DNA of 53,731 nt, taken from contig NZ_VNIM01000018.1 in the NCBI RefSeq assembly GCF_007785815.1, positions 1 to 53,731 of the forward strand. The letters run 5' to 3'. This DNA comes from Alterirhizorhabdus solaris (lineage in GTDB: Bacteria; Pseudomonadota; Alphaproteobacteria; Sphingomonadales; Sphingomonadaceae). The notes beneath the pieces are model-generated. The model was not told the DNA's origin, searched no databases, and saw only the letters and a program-made list of their open reading frames with translations. Made by a program: the position numbers and the translations under genes. This document shows positions 1-9,255 of this stretch, piece by piece (the stretch's first letter is position 1; each line of letters starts with the position of its first letter).

Positions 1-369
1 CTGCTGGACAGGATGCTGGCGGCGATCGGCCGCGATCGCGCGTCTGTCTATCTCGCCAGCCTGCTGCCGGCCCGCCCGGTCGGCGGGCGGATCGACCCTG
101 CCGTCGCCGCCCCCGCGCTGGCACTGGCGAAGCGCCACGTCGCGCTGGCCGCGCCGCGGCTGCTGCTGCTATGCGGCGACGATGCCACCCGCGCGCTGCT
201 CGGCAGCGGGGTCGCCGCCGCGCGCGGCCGGATACATGATCTTAACCATGACGGCGTAAAAGTACGCGCCGTCGCGACCTTCCACCCCTGTCGCCTGCTC
301 GAACATCCGATGCAGAAGGCCGGCGCGTGGCAGGATCTGCAACTGCTGCTGGGGGAATACGAGCGATGA
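1..369 (+). CDS. Uracil-DNA glycosylase family 4 type, 3' part only
   Basis: The frame is open from the first base, so the true start and the N-terminal Fe-S and active-site motifs lie outside the window; 122 codons remain. The visible part has the Rossmann-like tail of the UDG superfamily: a hydrophobic strand followed by a C-G-D turn (bases 165-180), a small loop, and the C-terminal signature T-F-H-P followed by LLEHP and a conserved K-x-x-x-W (bases 277-335). The family excises uracil from DNA in base excision repair. The family usually has Ala or Ser after H-P; here it is Cys. The stop codon overlaps the start of the lytic transglycosylase gene (ATGA), so the two are probably co-transcribed. 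The family call rests only on the C-terminus. Confidence 0.75.
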   Translation: MLDRMLAAIGRDRASVYLASLLPARPVGGRIDPAVAAPALALAKRHVALAAPRLLLLCGDDATRALLGSGVAAARGRIHDLNHDGVKVRAVATFHPCRLLEHPMQKAGAWQDLQLLLGEYER

Positions 370-2120
370 TTCGCAAGCTGTTGGCCGCCGCCCTCCTGCT
401 CGGCGCCGCCGCCCCTGCGCTGGCGGTGGCGCCGGTCGCACCGCCCGCCGCAGCCCCTGCCGCCGCGATCCCGGCGCAGCTCGATGCCGCCGCACGCGAC
501 AATTACCGCGCGGTTTTCGCCGCCATGCGCGCAGGCGACTGGTCGTCCGCCGCCGCCCGGCTCGATGCGCTGCCGGACGGCCTGCTCACCCCCTTTGCCC
601 GCGCCGAGCTGTACCTCGCCAAGGGATCGCCCGCGATCGAGGCCGAACCGCTCGTCGCGCTGCTCAATCAGGCGACCGATCTGCCGCAGGCCGCCCGCCT
701 CGCGGCGCTCGCCCGCAAGCGCGGCGTCGAGTCGGTCCCCACGCTGCCCTACGAAAACGAACTGAAGCGCATGTCCGGCGCGCCCCGCCGCCAGTCGGCC
801 CGCTCGATCAAGAGCGACGCAATCGCGATGACATTGTCGGCACAGGTCGTGCCGCTCATCAAGGACGACCGCCCGAGCGAGGCGGAAACGCTGCTGCTCG
901 CCGTGGAAAACCAGCTGTGCGCCGAGGCGCAGACCGAGTGGCAGCAGCGCATCGCCTGGTCCTATTTCCTCACCGGCGACGATGTTTCCGCCCGCCGCCT
1001 CGCCGATCGCGCGCGCACCGGCATGGGCGAATGGGCGGTGCAGGCGGACTGGGTCGCCGGCCTCGCCGCGTGGCGCCAGAAGGATTATGCGGCCGCCTCA
1101 CAGGCCTTCACCGCCGTCTCGTCGCGCGCGCGCGATACCGAGATGACCGCCGCCGGCCTGTTCTGGGCCGCCCGCGCCGATCTCGCCGCCGGCCAGCCGG
1201 AAAAGGTGCAGGCCCGCCTGCGCTCCGCTAGCCGCCTGCCCGAAACCTTCTACGGCCTGCTGGCCGGCGGCGCGCTGGGGCAGGCGCTGCCTCCGCAGGC
1301 CGCCGCTCCCGCCTTCCGCGAGGCCGACTGGTCCGCCCTGTCGACCCGCCGCAACATCCGCGTCGCCGCCGCCTTGTCGGAAATCGGCGAGAATGCGCTG
1401 GCCGACACCACCCTGCGCCATCAGGCCCGCATCGGCGCGATGCGCGATCACGAGGCGCTGCTCCACCTCGCCGCCCGGCTGAACCTGCCCTCCGCCCAGA
1501 TCTGGCTCGCGCAGAACGGCCCGGCCGGCGCCAGCATGTCGGCCGGCGCGCGCTACCCCGCGCCTTCGTGGACACCGCGCAGCGGCTGGCGCGTCGACAA
1601 GTCGCTGGTGTTCGCCCACGCCCTCCAGGAATCGCAGTTCCGCGCCGATGCCGTCAGCCCGGCCGGCGCGCGCGGGCTGTTGCAGGTGCTGCCCGGCACC
1701 GCCCAGCTGATCGATCGCCATCGCGGCTCCAGCTTCGGCAGCAACCTCAGCGATCCCACCGTCAACATCGAATATGGCCAGGCCTATATGGAGGAGCTGC
1801 GCGACGGCGGCGGCACCGGCGGCCTGCTGCCCAAGGTGATCGCGGCCTACAACGCCGGCCCCGGCTCGGTGATGAAGTGGAACGACCGCCGCCGCGACGG
1901 CGGTGATCCGCTGCTGTTCATCGAATCGATCCCGTTCGCCGAGACGCGCGGCTACGTCGCGATCGTGCTGCGCAACTACTGGATGTACCAGCGCGGCGCG
2001 GGCGTGAAATCGGATAGCCTGCGCGCCATCGCCCAGGGCATGTGGCCGCGCTTCCCCGGCCTGCCCGGCCGCACCGCCGTGCGCCTCGATTCGATCGGCG
2101 GCATCGCTGCGGCGGATTGA
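366..2120 (+). CDS. Soluble lytic murein transglycosylase (SLT domain)
   Basis: Protein of 584 residues, predicted to be periplasmic, cleaving the MurNAc-GlcNAc bond of peptidoglycan with formation of anhydro-MurNAc. The start at 366 is chosen because it overlaps the preceding stop (ATGA) and opens directly into a signal peptide ([13 protein letters not shown]...ALA). An upstream in-frame start at 327 would put 13 residues before the signal peptide. Residues ~30-400 form an Ala-rich alpha-helical superhelix region as in Slt70-type enzymes. The catalytic SLT domain is near the C-terminus: the HALQESQF motif contains the general acid E422, followed by [15 protein letters not shown] and later by A-Y-N-A-G-P-G. 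Domain order and length fit the Slt70-like family. The fold is recognised with high confidence; the physiological substrate preference is not visible. Confidence 0.9.
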   Translation: MIRKLLAAALLLGAAAPALAVAPVAPPAAAPAAAIPAQLDAAARDNYRAVFAAMRAGDWSSAAARLDALPDGLLTPFARAELYLAKGSPAIEAEPLVALLNQATDLPQAARLAALARKRGVESVPTLPYENELKRMSGAPRRQSARSIKSDAIAMTLSAQVVPLIKDDRPSEAETLLLAVENQLCAEAQTEWQQRIAWSYFLTGDDVSARRLADRARTGMGEWAVQADWVAGLAAWRQKDYAAASQAFTAVSSRARDTEMTAAGLFWAARADLAAGQPEKVQARLRSASRLPETFYGLLAGGALGQALPPQAAAPAFREADWSALSTRRNIRVAAALSEIGENALADTTLRHQARIGAMRDHEALLHLAARLNLPSAQIWLAQNGPAGASMSAGARYPAPSWTPRSGWRVDKSLVFAHALQESQFRADAVSPAGARGLLQVLPGTAQLIDRHRGSSFGSNLSDPTVNIEYGQAYMEELRDGGGTGGLLPKVIAAYNAGPGSVMKWNDRRRDGGDPLLFIESIPFAETRGYVAIVLRNYWMYQRGAGVKSDSLRAIAQGMWPRFPGLPGRTAVRLDSIGGIAAAD

Positions 2121-2125
2121 GCACG

Positions 2126-2653
2126 GTGCCCATCGACGAATCCCGCGCCTTCCTCCCCGTCCGCATCGCCGTCCTCACCGTCTCGGACACGCGCGGACTC
2201 GCGGACGACCGCTCGGGCGACACGCTCGTCGCCCGCCTCGAAACCGCCGGCCACATCCTCGCCGACCGCGCGATCGTGCGCGACGACACCGGCCTGATCG
2301 TCGCACGCCTCCACACATGGATCGACGACCCATCGGTCGATTGCATCATCACCACCGGCGGCACGGGAGTCACCGGCCGCGACGTGACGCCCGAGGCGCT
2401 GGCACAGGTGTGGGACAAGGAGATCCCCGGCTTCGGCGAGCTGTTCCGCTGGCTCAGCTATGCCACGATCGGCACCTCGACGATCCAGTCCCGCGCCACC
2501 GCCGGCGTGGCGCGCGGCACCTATATCTTCGCGCTCCCCGGCTCCACCGGCGCGGTGAGGGACGCATGGGACGGCATCCTCGCCTCCCAGCTCGACAGCC
2601 GCCACCGCCCCTGCAACTTCGTCGAGCTGATGCCCCGGCTGCTGGAGAAGTAG
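2126..2653 (+). CDS. Molybdopterin adenylyltransferase-like protein (MoaB/Mog family)
   Basis: 175 residues beginning at a GTG (PIDESRAF follows). A TTG at 2117 overlapping the previous stop (TTGA) is an alternative start giving three more residues. The protein has the MoCF_biosynth/MogA fold signature: V-L-T-V-S-D-T-R at residues 16-23, and the phosphate-binding I-I-T-T-G-G-T-G (74-81) followed by G-R-D-V-T-P-E. Members activate molybdopterin by adenylation before metal insertion in molybdenum cofactor synthesis, or act as MoaB-type paralogs whose role is less certain. No other moa/moe genes are in the window. It lies 5 bases downstream of the lytic transglycosylase, so co-transcription is likely even though the functions are unrelated. 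It converges with the protease gene, with only 4 bases between their stop codons. Confidence 0.87.
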   Translation: MPIDESRAFLPVRIAVLTVSDTRGLADDRSGDTLVARLETAGHILADRAIVRDDTGLIVARLHTWIDDPSVDCIITTGGTGVTGRDVTPEALAQVWDKEIPGFGELFRWLSYATIGTSTIQSRATAGVARGTYIFALPGSTGAVRDAWDGILASQLDSRHRPCNFVELMPRLLEK

Positions 2654-2657
2654 CGGA

Positions 2658-3293
2658 TCAACCGTCCTTCTGCGGATGATGCGGCACCAGCACCAGCGTG
2701 CGTCCCTCTACCCGCCACGATTGCAGCCGCGAGAGGAAGTTCATCCCGATCACGTTCGTGTCGCCGAACGCGGGCGAGACGACCACCGCCAGATCGCGCG
2801 CCACGATGTTGCCCAGCCGCAACTCGCCGATCTCGCCCGATTTCGCCTCGATCGTGCCGTTGGCCGTGCGGATCAGCAGTGGAAACGGTTCCGGTTTCAC
2901 CTCCAGCCCGGCACGCGCCGCCGTGTCGGTGGAGATCGCCGTCACCGTCGCGCCGCTGTCCACCAGCATCCTTTGCTCGATCCCGCCGAAGCGTACCTTC
3001 GCCCAGAAATGCCCGTCCTGCGACATGGCGATCCGTACTTCCTCGCCGACCACCTCCTGCCGGTCCAGTTGCAGGAATCTGGCCACCGAGCCGAGATACG
3101 GGTCGAGCCGCGCGCGCTGGTCGATGGCGAAATACAGCCCCGCGCCGATCGCAAGCCACACCAGCAGGTTCACCACCGGCCCGATCACCGGCACCCGTCG
3201 CAGCACCAGCAATGCCACGAGCGCGACCGGGATGATGATGGCAAGCGGCTGGTTCGCCACGAAATCGGGTATCGTCACTGTCTCATCTTTCAT
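2658..3293 (-). CDS. Membrane-anchored retropepsin-like aspartic protease (TIGR02281-type)
   Basis: 211 residues. Two hydrophobic segments lie at the N-terminus (about residues 16-33 and 38-57), followed by a soluble domain with the aspartic protease motif V-D-S-G-A-T at residues 111-116 (catalytic D112). A later N-V-I-G-M-N-F-L-S-R-L segment corresponds to the conserved tail of the clan AA family. Such single-lobe proteins are expected to dimerise to make the active site. The family is widespread in alphaproteobacteria and its substrate is not known. Start chosen at M-K-D-E-T-V-T; an in-frame ATG at 3326 would add 11 hydrophilic residues. Confidence 0.82.
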   Translation of the reverse strand: MKDETVTIPDFVANQPLAIIIPVALVALLVLRRVPVIGPVVNLLVWLAIGAGLYFAIDQRARLDPYLGSVARFLQLDRQEVVGEEVRIAMSQDGHFWAKVRFGGIEQRMLVDSGATVTAISTDTAARAGLEVKPEPFPLLIRTANGTIEAKSGEIGELRLGNIVARDLAVVVSPAFGDTNVIGMNFLSRLQSWRVEGRTLVLVPHHPQKDG

Positions 3294-3386
3294 CGCGGCG
3301 TCATCGCACGCCTGCGATGTATGCACGCCTGCCGCCGATCCAACCCGGCGTCTTGCGTTATCGTTCCCGATATGTTCTCATGCCGC

Positions 3387-4454
3387 ATGATCGAGCATGG
3401 CAGAGGGGCGACCGCCAACCGCGCCAGCCAGCGGTTCAACCTTCCCGCACGCGAGGAGGACGGCGACTGGCTGGACGAACGCGACGCCATCGACGGCGGC
3501 CCGCCGCGCCTGCGCACCACCGTCACGGTGGAACAACCGCGCACGATCATCACCCGCAACCAGTCGCCCGACATCGGCTTCGATCGCTCGATCAACCCCT
3601 ATCGCGGCTGCGAGCATGGCTGCGTCTACTGCTTCGCCCGGCCGACCCACGCCTATCTGGATCTGTCGCCCGGTCTCGATTTCGAATCACGCCTGTTCGC
3701 CAAGCCCGATGCCGCCGCCCTCCTCCGCGCCGAGCTGAGCCGCCCGTCCTACCGGGTCGAACGGATCGCGCTCGGCACCAACACCGATCCCTACCAGCCG
3801 ATCGAGGGCGACTGGCGGATCACCCGGTCGATCGTCGAGGTGCTGGCCGATACCCGTCATCCGCTCACGATCACCACCAAGTCCGATCGGGTGGTGCGCG
3901 ATGCCGATCTGCTCGGCCGCATGGCGGCGGACGGGCTGGCGGCCGTCGTCCTGTCGCTCACCTCGCTCGATCCGCAGACCGCGCGCACGCTGGAGCCGCG
4001 CGCGCCCCACCCGCGCCGCCGCCTCGCCGCGATCCGCGCGCTGACCGACGCCGGCGTACCGACCTACGTGTCGCTCGCCCCCGTGATCCCGGCGATCAAC
4101 GATCACGAGATGGAGGCCATCCTCGCCGCCGCCGCCGAGGCGGGGGCGCTCGGCGCCTTCTTCCTGCCGGTGCGGCTGCCGCACGAGGTGGCGCCGCTGT
4201 TCCGCGCCTGGCTCGACGCGCACCATCCCGATCGCGCGGGGCGGGTGATGGCGATCATCCAGTCGATGCGCGGCGGGCGCGACAACGATCCCGATTTCCA
4301 CAGCCGCATGAGGGGGCAAGGGCCGTGGGCCGACCTGCTCCGCACCCGCTTCACCATCGCCCGCCGCCGGCTCGGCCTGGGCGGCATCGGCATCCCGCTG
4401 CGTTGCGACCTGTTCGTGCCGCCGGAGAAGGACGGGCAGATGCGGCTGCTGTAG
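3387..4454 (+). CDS. PA0069-family radical SAM protein (SplB-like)
   Basis: 355 residues. The start at 3387 gives M-I-E-H-G-R-G-A, matching the G-R-G-A-x-x-N opening typical of this family; ATG 3372 would add five residues. The radical SAM cluster motif is a C-x3-C-x2-C variant: C75, C79 and C82 in R-G-C-E-H-G-C-V-Y-C-F-A-R. It should bind a [4Fe-4S] cluster and cleave S-adenosylmethionine. Downstream segments A-L-G-T-N-T-D-P-Y-Q-P-I-E and L-T-I-T-T-K-S match the SplB-like/PA0069 family. The family resembles spore photoproduct lyase in fold, but the substrate in non-sporulating bacteria is unknown. It is divergent from the protease gene (93 bases apart) and converges on dnaE with 17 bases between their stop codons. 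Confidence 0.87.
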   Translation: MIEHGRGATANRASQRFNLPAREEDGDWLDERDAIDGGPPRLRTTVTVEQPRTIITRNQSPDIGFDRSINPYRGCEHGCVYCFARPTHAYLDLSPGLDFESRLFAKPDAAALLRAELSRPSYRVERIALGTNTDPYQPIEGDWRITRSIVEVLADTRHPLTITTKSDRVVRDADLLGRMAADGLAAVVLSLTSLDPQTARTLEPRAPHPRRRLAAIRALTDAGVPTYVSLAPVIPAINDHEMEAILAAAAEAGALGAFFLPVRLPHEVAPLFRAWLDAHHPDRAGRVMAIIQSMRGGRDNDPDFHSRMRGQGPWADLLRTRFTIARRRLGLGGIGIPLRCDLFVPPEKDGQMRLL

Positions 4455-4471
4455 CGGTCCGCCGCGCCCGG

Positions 4472-7400
4472 CTAGGACACCAGCTCCAGCTTCGCCTTCG
4501 CCGCGCGCAGCTTCGCCTGCATCCCCGGCACGCGCTCGATCCGTGCCGCCAGCTCGGCGTCGAGCAGGAAATCGCGACCGAGCAGCATTTCCGCTGTCCC
4601 GCCATCGGGCAACAGCGCGCGCAGCCGCATCTCGCCGCGCCCGCCACGTGCCGCGCCGATGATCGCCGCCACCCGCTCGATCGCGTGCGGGTCGTCAGTT
4701 TCCAGCTCCAGCACCAGCTTCGCGTTGCTCGCCAGCGATTCGAACGGCTGCACCCGCCGCACCGTCACGCGCGGGGTTTCCTCGCCCTCGCGGCGGTCCA
4801 GCTCTACCGTCATCAGCGCGCAGCCGCCCACCTTGGCCGCCGCCTCCAGATCCTCGGACACCTCGTCGTCGAAACAGGTCGCGACGAACTGGCCCGAGGC
4901 ATCGCTCAGCGTCGCCATCAGGTAGCGCCGCCCGCGTGCCGAGGTGCGCCACTTCGCCTCCTCGACCAGCGCCGACATCGATACGGTGGGGGCGGCGGGG
5001 CGACCGCTGGCGCTCCACTCGCCGCGCGGTTCGGGCGGGGCGATCGGCAGCGAGGCGAGTTCCGAAAAGGTGAGCGCGCCGTGGCCGGAGGCGAGATGCT
5101 TGTAGCGATCGGTCGGATGCGCCGAGAAGTAGAAGCCAAACGCCTCCTTCTCCGCCGCCATCCGCTCGGCGATCGACCAGTGCTCCGCCGCCGGCAGCCG
5201 CACATGCGCGTCGCCCCCGGCGTCGCCGCCGAACAGCCCGCCCTGCCCGCGCTCGCGATCTCCCGTGATCCGCGATGCCTCGGACAGGATCGTCTCGGCC
5301 CCGGCGAACACGCGCGCCCGCTCCGGGCTGATCCCGTCGAACGCGCCCGCGCCCGCCAGTGCCTCCAACTGCCGCCGGTTGAGCAGTTTCGGATCGACGC
5401 GCCCGGCAAAGTCGTCGAGGTCGGCGAAGCGGCCCTTGGTGCGGCGCTCCGTCACCAGTTGCTCCATCGCCTTCTCGCCTACGCCCTTCAGCGCGCCGAG
5501 CGCGAAGCGGACGCCGCCATCCTCTACGGAAAACTCCGCCTCGCTGGCGTTGATGCACGGGGCCAGCGCCGGCACCTCGGCGCGGCGCATGTCGTCCACC
5601 CACACCGCCAGCTTGTCGGTCAGCGCCATGTCGTAGCACATCGACGCCGCGAAGAACTCGGGCTTGTGGTGCGCCTTCAGCCATGCCGTCTGGTAGGCGA
5701 TCAGCGCATAGGCGGCCGCGTGGCTCTTGTTGAAGCCGTAGCCGGCGAACTTGTCGATCAGATCGAACAGCTCGTTGGCCTTGCCCGCCGGGATACGGTG
5801 CGCGGTCGCGCTGCCTTCCACGAAGATCGCGCGCTGCGCATCCATCTCCGCCTTGATCTTCTTGCCCATCGCCCGGCGCAGCAGGTCGGCGCCGCCCAGC
5901 GTGTAGCCGGCCAGCACCTGCGCCGCCTGCATCACCTGCTCCTGATACACGAAGATCCCGTAGGTCTCCTTCAGGATCGGTTCGAGCAGGGGGTGCGGAT
6001 AGGCGATCTCCTCCTGCCCGTTCTTGCGCCGGCCGAACATCGGGATGTTGTCCATCGGCCCCGGCCGGTAGAGTGAGACGAGCGCGATGATGTCCTCGAA
6101 ACAGGTCGGCTTCACCGCCGCCAGCGTGCGCCGCATCCCCTCCGATTCCAGCTGGAACACACCCACCGTGTTGCCGCTCTGGAGCAACTCGTACACCGCC
6201 GGATCGTCCCATTCGAGCGTGTCGAGGTCGATCTTCACGCCCCGCAGCGCCAGCATCTGCACGGCTTTCTGCAACACCGACAGCGTCTTGAGGCCGAGGA
6301 AATCGAACTTCACCAGCCCCGCCCCCTCGACATATTTCATGTCGAACTGCGTGACCGGCATGTCCGATCGCGGATCACGATACAGCGGCACCAGCGCATC
6401 GAGCCGCCGATCGCCGATCACCACGCCCGCCGCGTGGGTGGAGCTGTGGCGCGGCAACCCCTCCAGCTTCATCGCCAGATCGAGCAGGCGTGTGACCTGC
6501 TTGTCGTTCTTATACTCGCCGTGCAGCTCCGAAACGCCGTCGATCGCGCGTTTCAGCGTCCACGGGTCGGTCGGGTGGTTGGGCACCAGCTTGGCGAGGC
6601 GGTCGACCTGGCCGTAGCTCATCTGGAGCACGCGGCCGGTATCCTTCAGCACCGCGCGCGCCTTCAGCCGCCCGAAGGTGATGATCTGCGCCACCTGATC
6701 GCGACCGTATTTCTCCTGCACGTAGCGGATCACCTCGCCGCGCCGCGTTTCGCAAAAGTCGATGTCGAAATCCGGCATCGAGACGCGCTCGGGGTTGAGG
6801 AATCGCTCGAACAGCAGGCCCAGCTTCAGCGGATCGAGATCGGTGATCGTCAACGCCCACGCCACGACCGAGCCGGCGCCCGATCCACGCCCCGGCCCCA
6901 CCGGAATGTCGTGATCCTTGGCCCATTTGATGAAGTCGGCGACGATCAGGAAATAGCCGGGGAAGCCCATGCCGACGATCACGTCGCACTCGAACTGCAG
7001 GCGCGCGAAATAGGCCTCCCGGTCCACCGACCCGGTCATCTTTGCCAGCCGCGCCTCCAGCCCGGCGGCGGCGTCGCGGCGCAGCGCCTCGGCCTCGGCT
7101 TCGCGATCGCCGGCGAGGCTCGGGAGGATCGGCTTGCGGCTGGGCGCATCCACCGCGCAGCGTTGCGCCACCACCAGCGTGTTGGCGATCGCCTCGGGCA
7201 CGTCCTCGAACAGGCGCGCCATCTCGTTCGCCGGCTTCAGCCACGCCTCGGGCGAGGAGCAGGTGCGGCCTTCGGTTTCGAGATACGACGATGACGCGAT
7301 GCATAGCATGATATCGTGCGCGGCATGGAAATCAGGCTCGGCGAAGCAGGCCGGGTTGGTCGCGACCAGCGGCAGGTCGCGCGCATAGGCGAGGTCGATC

Positions 7401-7978
7401 AGCGCGCCTTCCGCCCGTTCCTCCGCCTCGTTGCCGCGCCGCGCCAGCTCGATATACAACCGTTGCGGGAACAGCGCCTCCAGCCGCGCGAGATAGGCGG
7501 ACGCCGCCTCCGCCTGCCCCGCCGCCAGCAGCCGGGTGACGGCGCCCTCGCCCGCCGCGGTCAGCGCGATCAGCCCGTCGGTGCGCCCTTCCAGCGCCTC
7601 AAGCGAGACATGCGCGTCCTCGTGCACCGGCCGGCCGAGGTGGGCCAGCGAAACGAGCGCGCACAGATTGTCGTAGCCCGTCGCATCCTGCGCGTAGAGC
7701 GCCAGCCAGTCGAGCGTGAGCGCCTTGGCGTCCCGATCCCCACCGCCGCGCTGCGGCCGCGCCACCCCCAGCAAGGCGGCGATGATCGGCTGCACGCCGT
7801 CCTTCTTGGCCGCCTCCGAAAAGGCCATCGCACCGTACAGCCCGTTGCGATCGGTGATCGCCGCCGCCGGAAAGCCCAGCTTGCGGGCATGCTTGGCCAC
7901 CGCCTTCGGGTCGATCGCCCCTTCCAGCATGGTGTAGGCCGAGAAAATACGGAGCGGAACGAAGGGGGCGTGGGGCAT
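4472..7978 (-). CDS. dnaE: DNA polymerase III alpha subunit (DnaE1)
   Basis: 1168 residues, the usual size for the replicative polymerase subunit. The start at 7978 is placed at M-P-H-A-P-F-V-P-L-R because the family begins just before this motif; an upstream ATG at 8032 would add 18 unrelated residues. Domains in order: PHP (about 1-280), palm/thumb/fingers with the catalytic acidic motif P-D-F-D-I-D-F (D403, D405, D407), a G-P-G-R-G-S-G-A-G-S loop just before it, a helix-hairpin-helix and beta-clamp-binding region, and a C-terminal OB fold. The PHP metal-ligand positions look lost: P8, R10 and F12 where the family has H-L-H-x-H, and T-D-R-N instead of T-D-H. Proofreading by this domain is therefore unlikely and a separate DnaQ epsilon is expected. 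It is transcribed alone. Confidence 0.96.
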   Translation of the reverse strand: MPHAPFVPLRIFSAYTMLEGAIDPKAVAKHARKLGFPAAAITDRNGLYGAMAFSEAAKKDGVQPIIAALLGVARPQRGGGDRDAKALTLDWLALYAQDATGYDNLCALVSLAHLGRPVHEDAHVSLEALEGRTDGLIALTAAGEGAVTRLLAAGQAEAASAYLARLEALFPQRLYIELARRGNEAEERAEGALIDLAYARDLPLVATNPACFAEPDFHAAHDIMLCIASSSYLETEGRTCSSPEAWLKPANEMARLFEDVPEAIANTLVVAQRCAVDAPSRKPILPSLAGDREAEAEALRRDAAAGLEARLAKMTGSVDREAYFARLQFECDVIVGMGFPGYFLIVADFIKWAKDHDIPVGPGRGSGAGSVVAWALTITDLDPLKLGLLFERFLNPERVSMPDFDIDFCETRRGEVIRYVQEKYGRDQVAQIITFGRLKARAVLKDTGRVLQMSYGQVDRLAKLVPNHPTDPWTLKRAIDGVSELHGEYKNDKQVTRLLDLAMKLEGLPRHSSTHAAGVVIGDRRLDALVPLYRDPRSDMPVTQFDMKYVEGAGLVKFDFLGLKTLSVLQKAVQMLALRGVKIDLDTLEWDDPAVYELLQSGNTVGVFQLESEGMRRTLAAVKPTCFEDIIALVSLYRPGPMDNIPMFGRRKNGQEEIAYPHPLLEPILKETYGIFVYQEQVMQAAQVLAGYTLGGADLLRRAMGKKIKAEMDAQRAIFVEGSATAHRIPAGKANELFDLIDKFAGYGFNKSHAAAYALIAYQTAWLKAHHKPEFFAASMCYDMALTDKLAVWVDDMRRAEVPALAPCINASEAEFSVEDGGVRFALGALKGVGEKAMEQLVTERRTKGRFADLDDFAGRVDPKLLNRRQLEALAGAGAFDGISPERARVFAGAETILSEASRITGDRERGQGGLFGGDAGGDAHVRLPAAEHWSIAERMAAEKEAFGFYFSAHPTDRYKHLASGHGALTFSELASLPIAPPEPRGEWSASGRPAAPTVSMSALVEEAKWRTSARGRRYLMATLSDASGQFVATCFDDEVSEDLEAAAKVGGCALMTVELDRREGEETPRVTVRRVQPFESLASNAKLVLELETDDPHAIERVAAIIGAARGGRGEMRLRALLPDGGTAEMLLGRDFLLDAELAARIERVPGMQAKLRAAKAKLELVS

Positions 7979-8042
7979 CACCCGACTATGGGGTGCGACG
8001 AGGATTCGGCCAAGCCGTGATGTGCCCATCACACCCTCGCGC

Positions 8043-8135
8043 CCCCGGCCTCGTTCCGGGGTTGACCGGGATTCGGGCGGTCACAATCGAGGCGGCGCTC
8101 GCGGCGATGAGGCTCCCGGCACAGGGCCGGGGTGA
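8043..8135. repeat. Pair of short REP-like palindromes between xth and dnaE
   Basis: In the 177-base gap between the dnaE start and the xth stop there are two palindromes: CCCCGG/CCGGGG with a 7-base loop (8043-8061, followed by TTGACC), and CCCGGC/GCCGGG (about 8115-8131, followed by GTGACC). The first closely resembles a palindrome at 44528-44550. Short dispersed hairpins like these are common between sphingomonad genes. I see no gene or clear U-tract terminator in this gap. Confidence 0.4.
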
Positions 8136-8155
8136 CCGACCTCCCGGTATTCACC

Positions 8156-8926
8156 CTACCGCAGCACGATCCATGTCGGCGCGTGGTCGCTCGCCTTCTC
8201 CTTGCCACGCGTGGCCTTGTCCACGCCGGCATCCACCAGCCGGTCCGCCGCCGCCGGGCTGAGCAGCAGGTGATCGATGCGGAAGCCGGCGTCGCGCGCC
8301 CATGCCCCCGCCTGATAATCCCAGAAAGTGTAGAAGCGCCCGGCGGGGTGGCGCGCGCGGATCGCGTCCGTCCAGCCCGCCGCCAGCAGCGTGCGGAACG
8401 CGGCGCGGCTTTCCGGCTGGGTCAGGGCATCGCCCGCCATCGCACGCACGGAGAAGGTGTCCTCGTCCTGCGGGATCACGTTATAGTCGCCGGCCAGCAC
8501 CACCGGTCGCTCGCCCGCGTACAGGTCGGCGGCGTGGTGCCGCAGCCGCTCCATCCAGGCGATCTTGTAATCGAACTTGGGGCCCGGCTGGGGGTTGCCG
8601 ATGGGCAGATAGATCGAGGCGATCGTCACCCCGTCCACCACCGCTTCGAGGTAGCGGCTGTGCGCGTCATCGGGATCGCCCGGCAGGCCGCGTGCCGTCT
8701 CCTCCGGATTGCAACCGCGCGCGAGGATGGCGACGCCGTTGAACCCCTTCTGCCCGTGCCACACCGCGCCATAGCCGGCGCCGGCGATCTCCCCCACGGG
8801 GAAGATGTCATCGGTGCATTTCAGTTCCTGCAGGCAGGCGACATCCGGTTTCGTCTCGTCCAGCCACTCGAGCAGGCGCGGCAGGCGCGATCGGATGCCG
8901 TTTACGTTGTAGGTCGCGATCTTCAT
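8156..8926 (-). CDS. xth: Exodeoxyribonuclease III
   Basis: 256 residues, typical for the ExoIII/AP endonuclease family. It cleaves 5' to abasic sites and removes 3' blocking groups in base excision repair using Mg2+. The start at M-K-I-A-T-Y-N-V-N-G is the conserved N-terminus of the family; the longer open frame upstream lacks family similarity. Visible active-site residues are N7, E34 in L-Q-E-L-K, Y106 in Y-L-P-I-G-N, D147 and N149 in G-D-Y-N-V, and the terminal S-D-H (246-248). It lies downstream of the small secreted protein gene with a 52-base gap. Confidence 0.95.
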   Translation of the reverse strand: MKIATYNVNGIRSRLPRLLEWLDETKPDVACLQELKCTDDIFPVGEIAGAGYGAVWHGQKGFNGVAILARGCNPEETARGLPGDPDDAHSRYLEAVVDGVTIASIYLPIGNPQPGPKFDYKIAWMERLRHHAADLYAGERPVVLAGDYNVIPQDEDTFSVRAMAGDALTQPESRAAFRTLLAAGWTDAIRARHPAGRFYTFWDYQAGAWARDAGFRIDHLLLSPAAADRLVDAGVDKATRGKEKASDHAPTWIVLR

Positions 8927-8978
8927 GGGCGGGACGTTAGCGGGCCGGCACAGGGCCGGCCAGCCCGCGCGGGCGCCG

Positions 8979-9188
8979 TCAGGCCGGCTTTTTCGCCGCC
9001 GCCTTCTTTGCATAATGATGGTGCACCGCCACGCAGCCGGCGGCCGCGCCGGCCAGCGCATGCCCCTTGCCGACATAAGGGCCGCCCCCCCCGCCGGCGA
9101 TCGCGCCACGGATACATCCCTTGGCATAGGCCGGGCCGGCCCCCGCCAGGACAAGGGCAGCGATCGGTAGCAGCATCACGGAACGCAT
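8979..9188 (-). CDS. Small secreted Gly-rich protein, unknown function
   Basis: 69 residues. The start at 9188 has a good ribosome binding site (GGAGAG, 5 bases upstream) and opens into a signal peptide ending in A-Y-A. The mature part of about 48 residues has a Gly run (G-A-I-A-G-G-G-G-G-P-Y-V-G-K-G), two Cys, an H-H-H and an Ala/Lys-rich tail (K-K-A-A-A-K-K-P). The small-residue pattern resembles glycine-zipper envelope proteins. I do not recognise a characterised family. It lies between erpA and xth on the same strand. Confidence 0.65.
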   Translation of the reverse strand: MRSVMLLPIAALVLAGAGPAYAKGCIRGAIAGGGGGPYVGKGHALAGAAAGCVAVHHHYAKKAAAKKPA

Positions 9189-9255
9189 CGGAACTCTCCA
9201 TGCCAGACAGGACGACGTTCCGGCGACATGCGCTGCCCGCACGGTGCCGAAGGGA

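Noticed and set aside
3317-6076. Long plus-strand frame (over 900 codons) antisense to dnaE
   Set aside because: High-GC shadow frame: translation is Arg/Pro/Ala-rich without domain motifs, and dnaE on the other strand is unambiguous.
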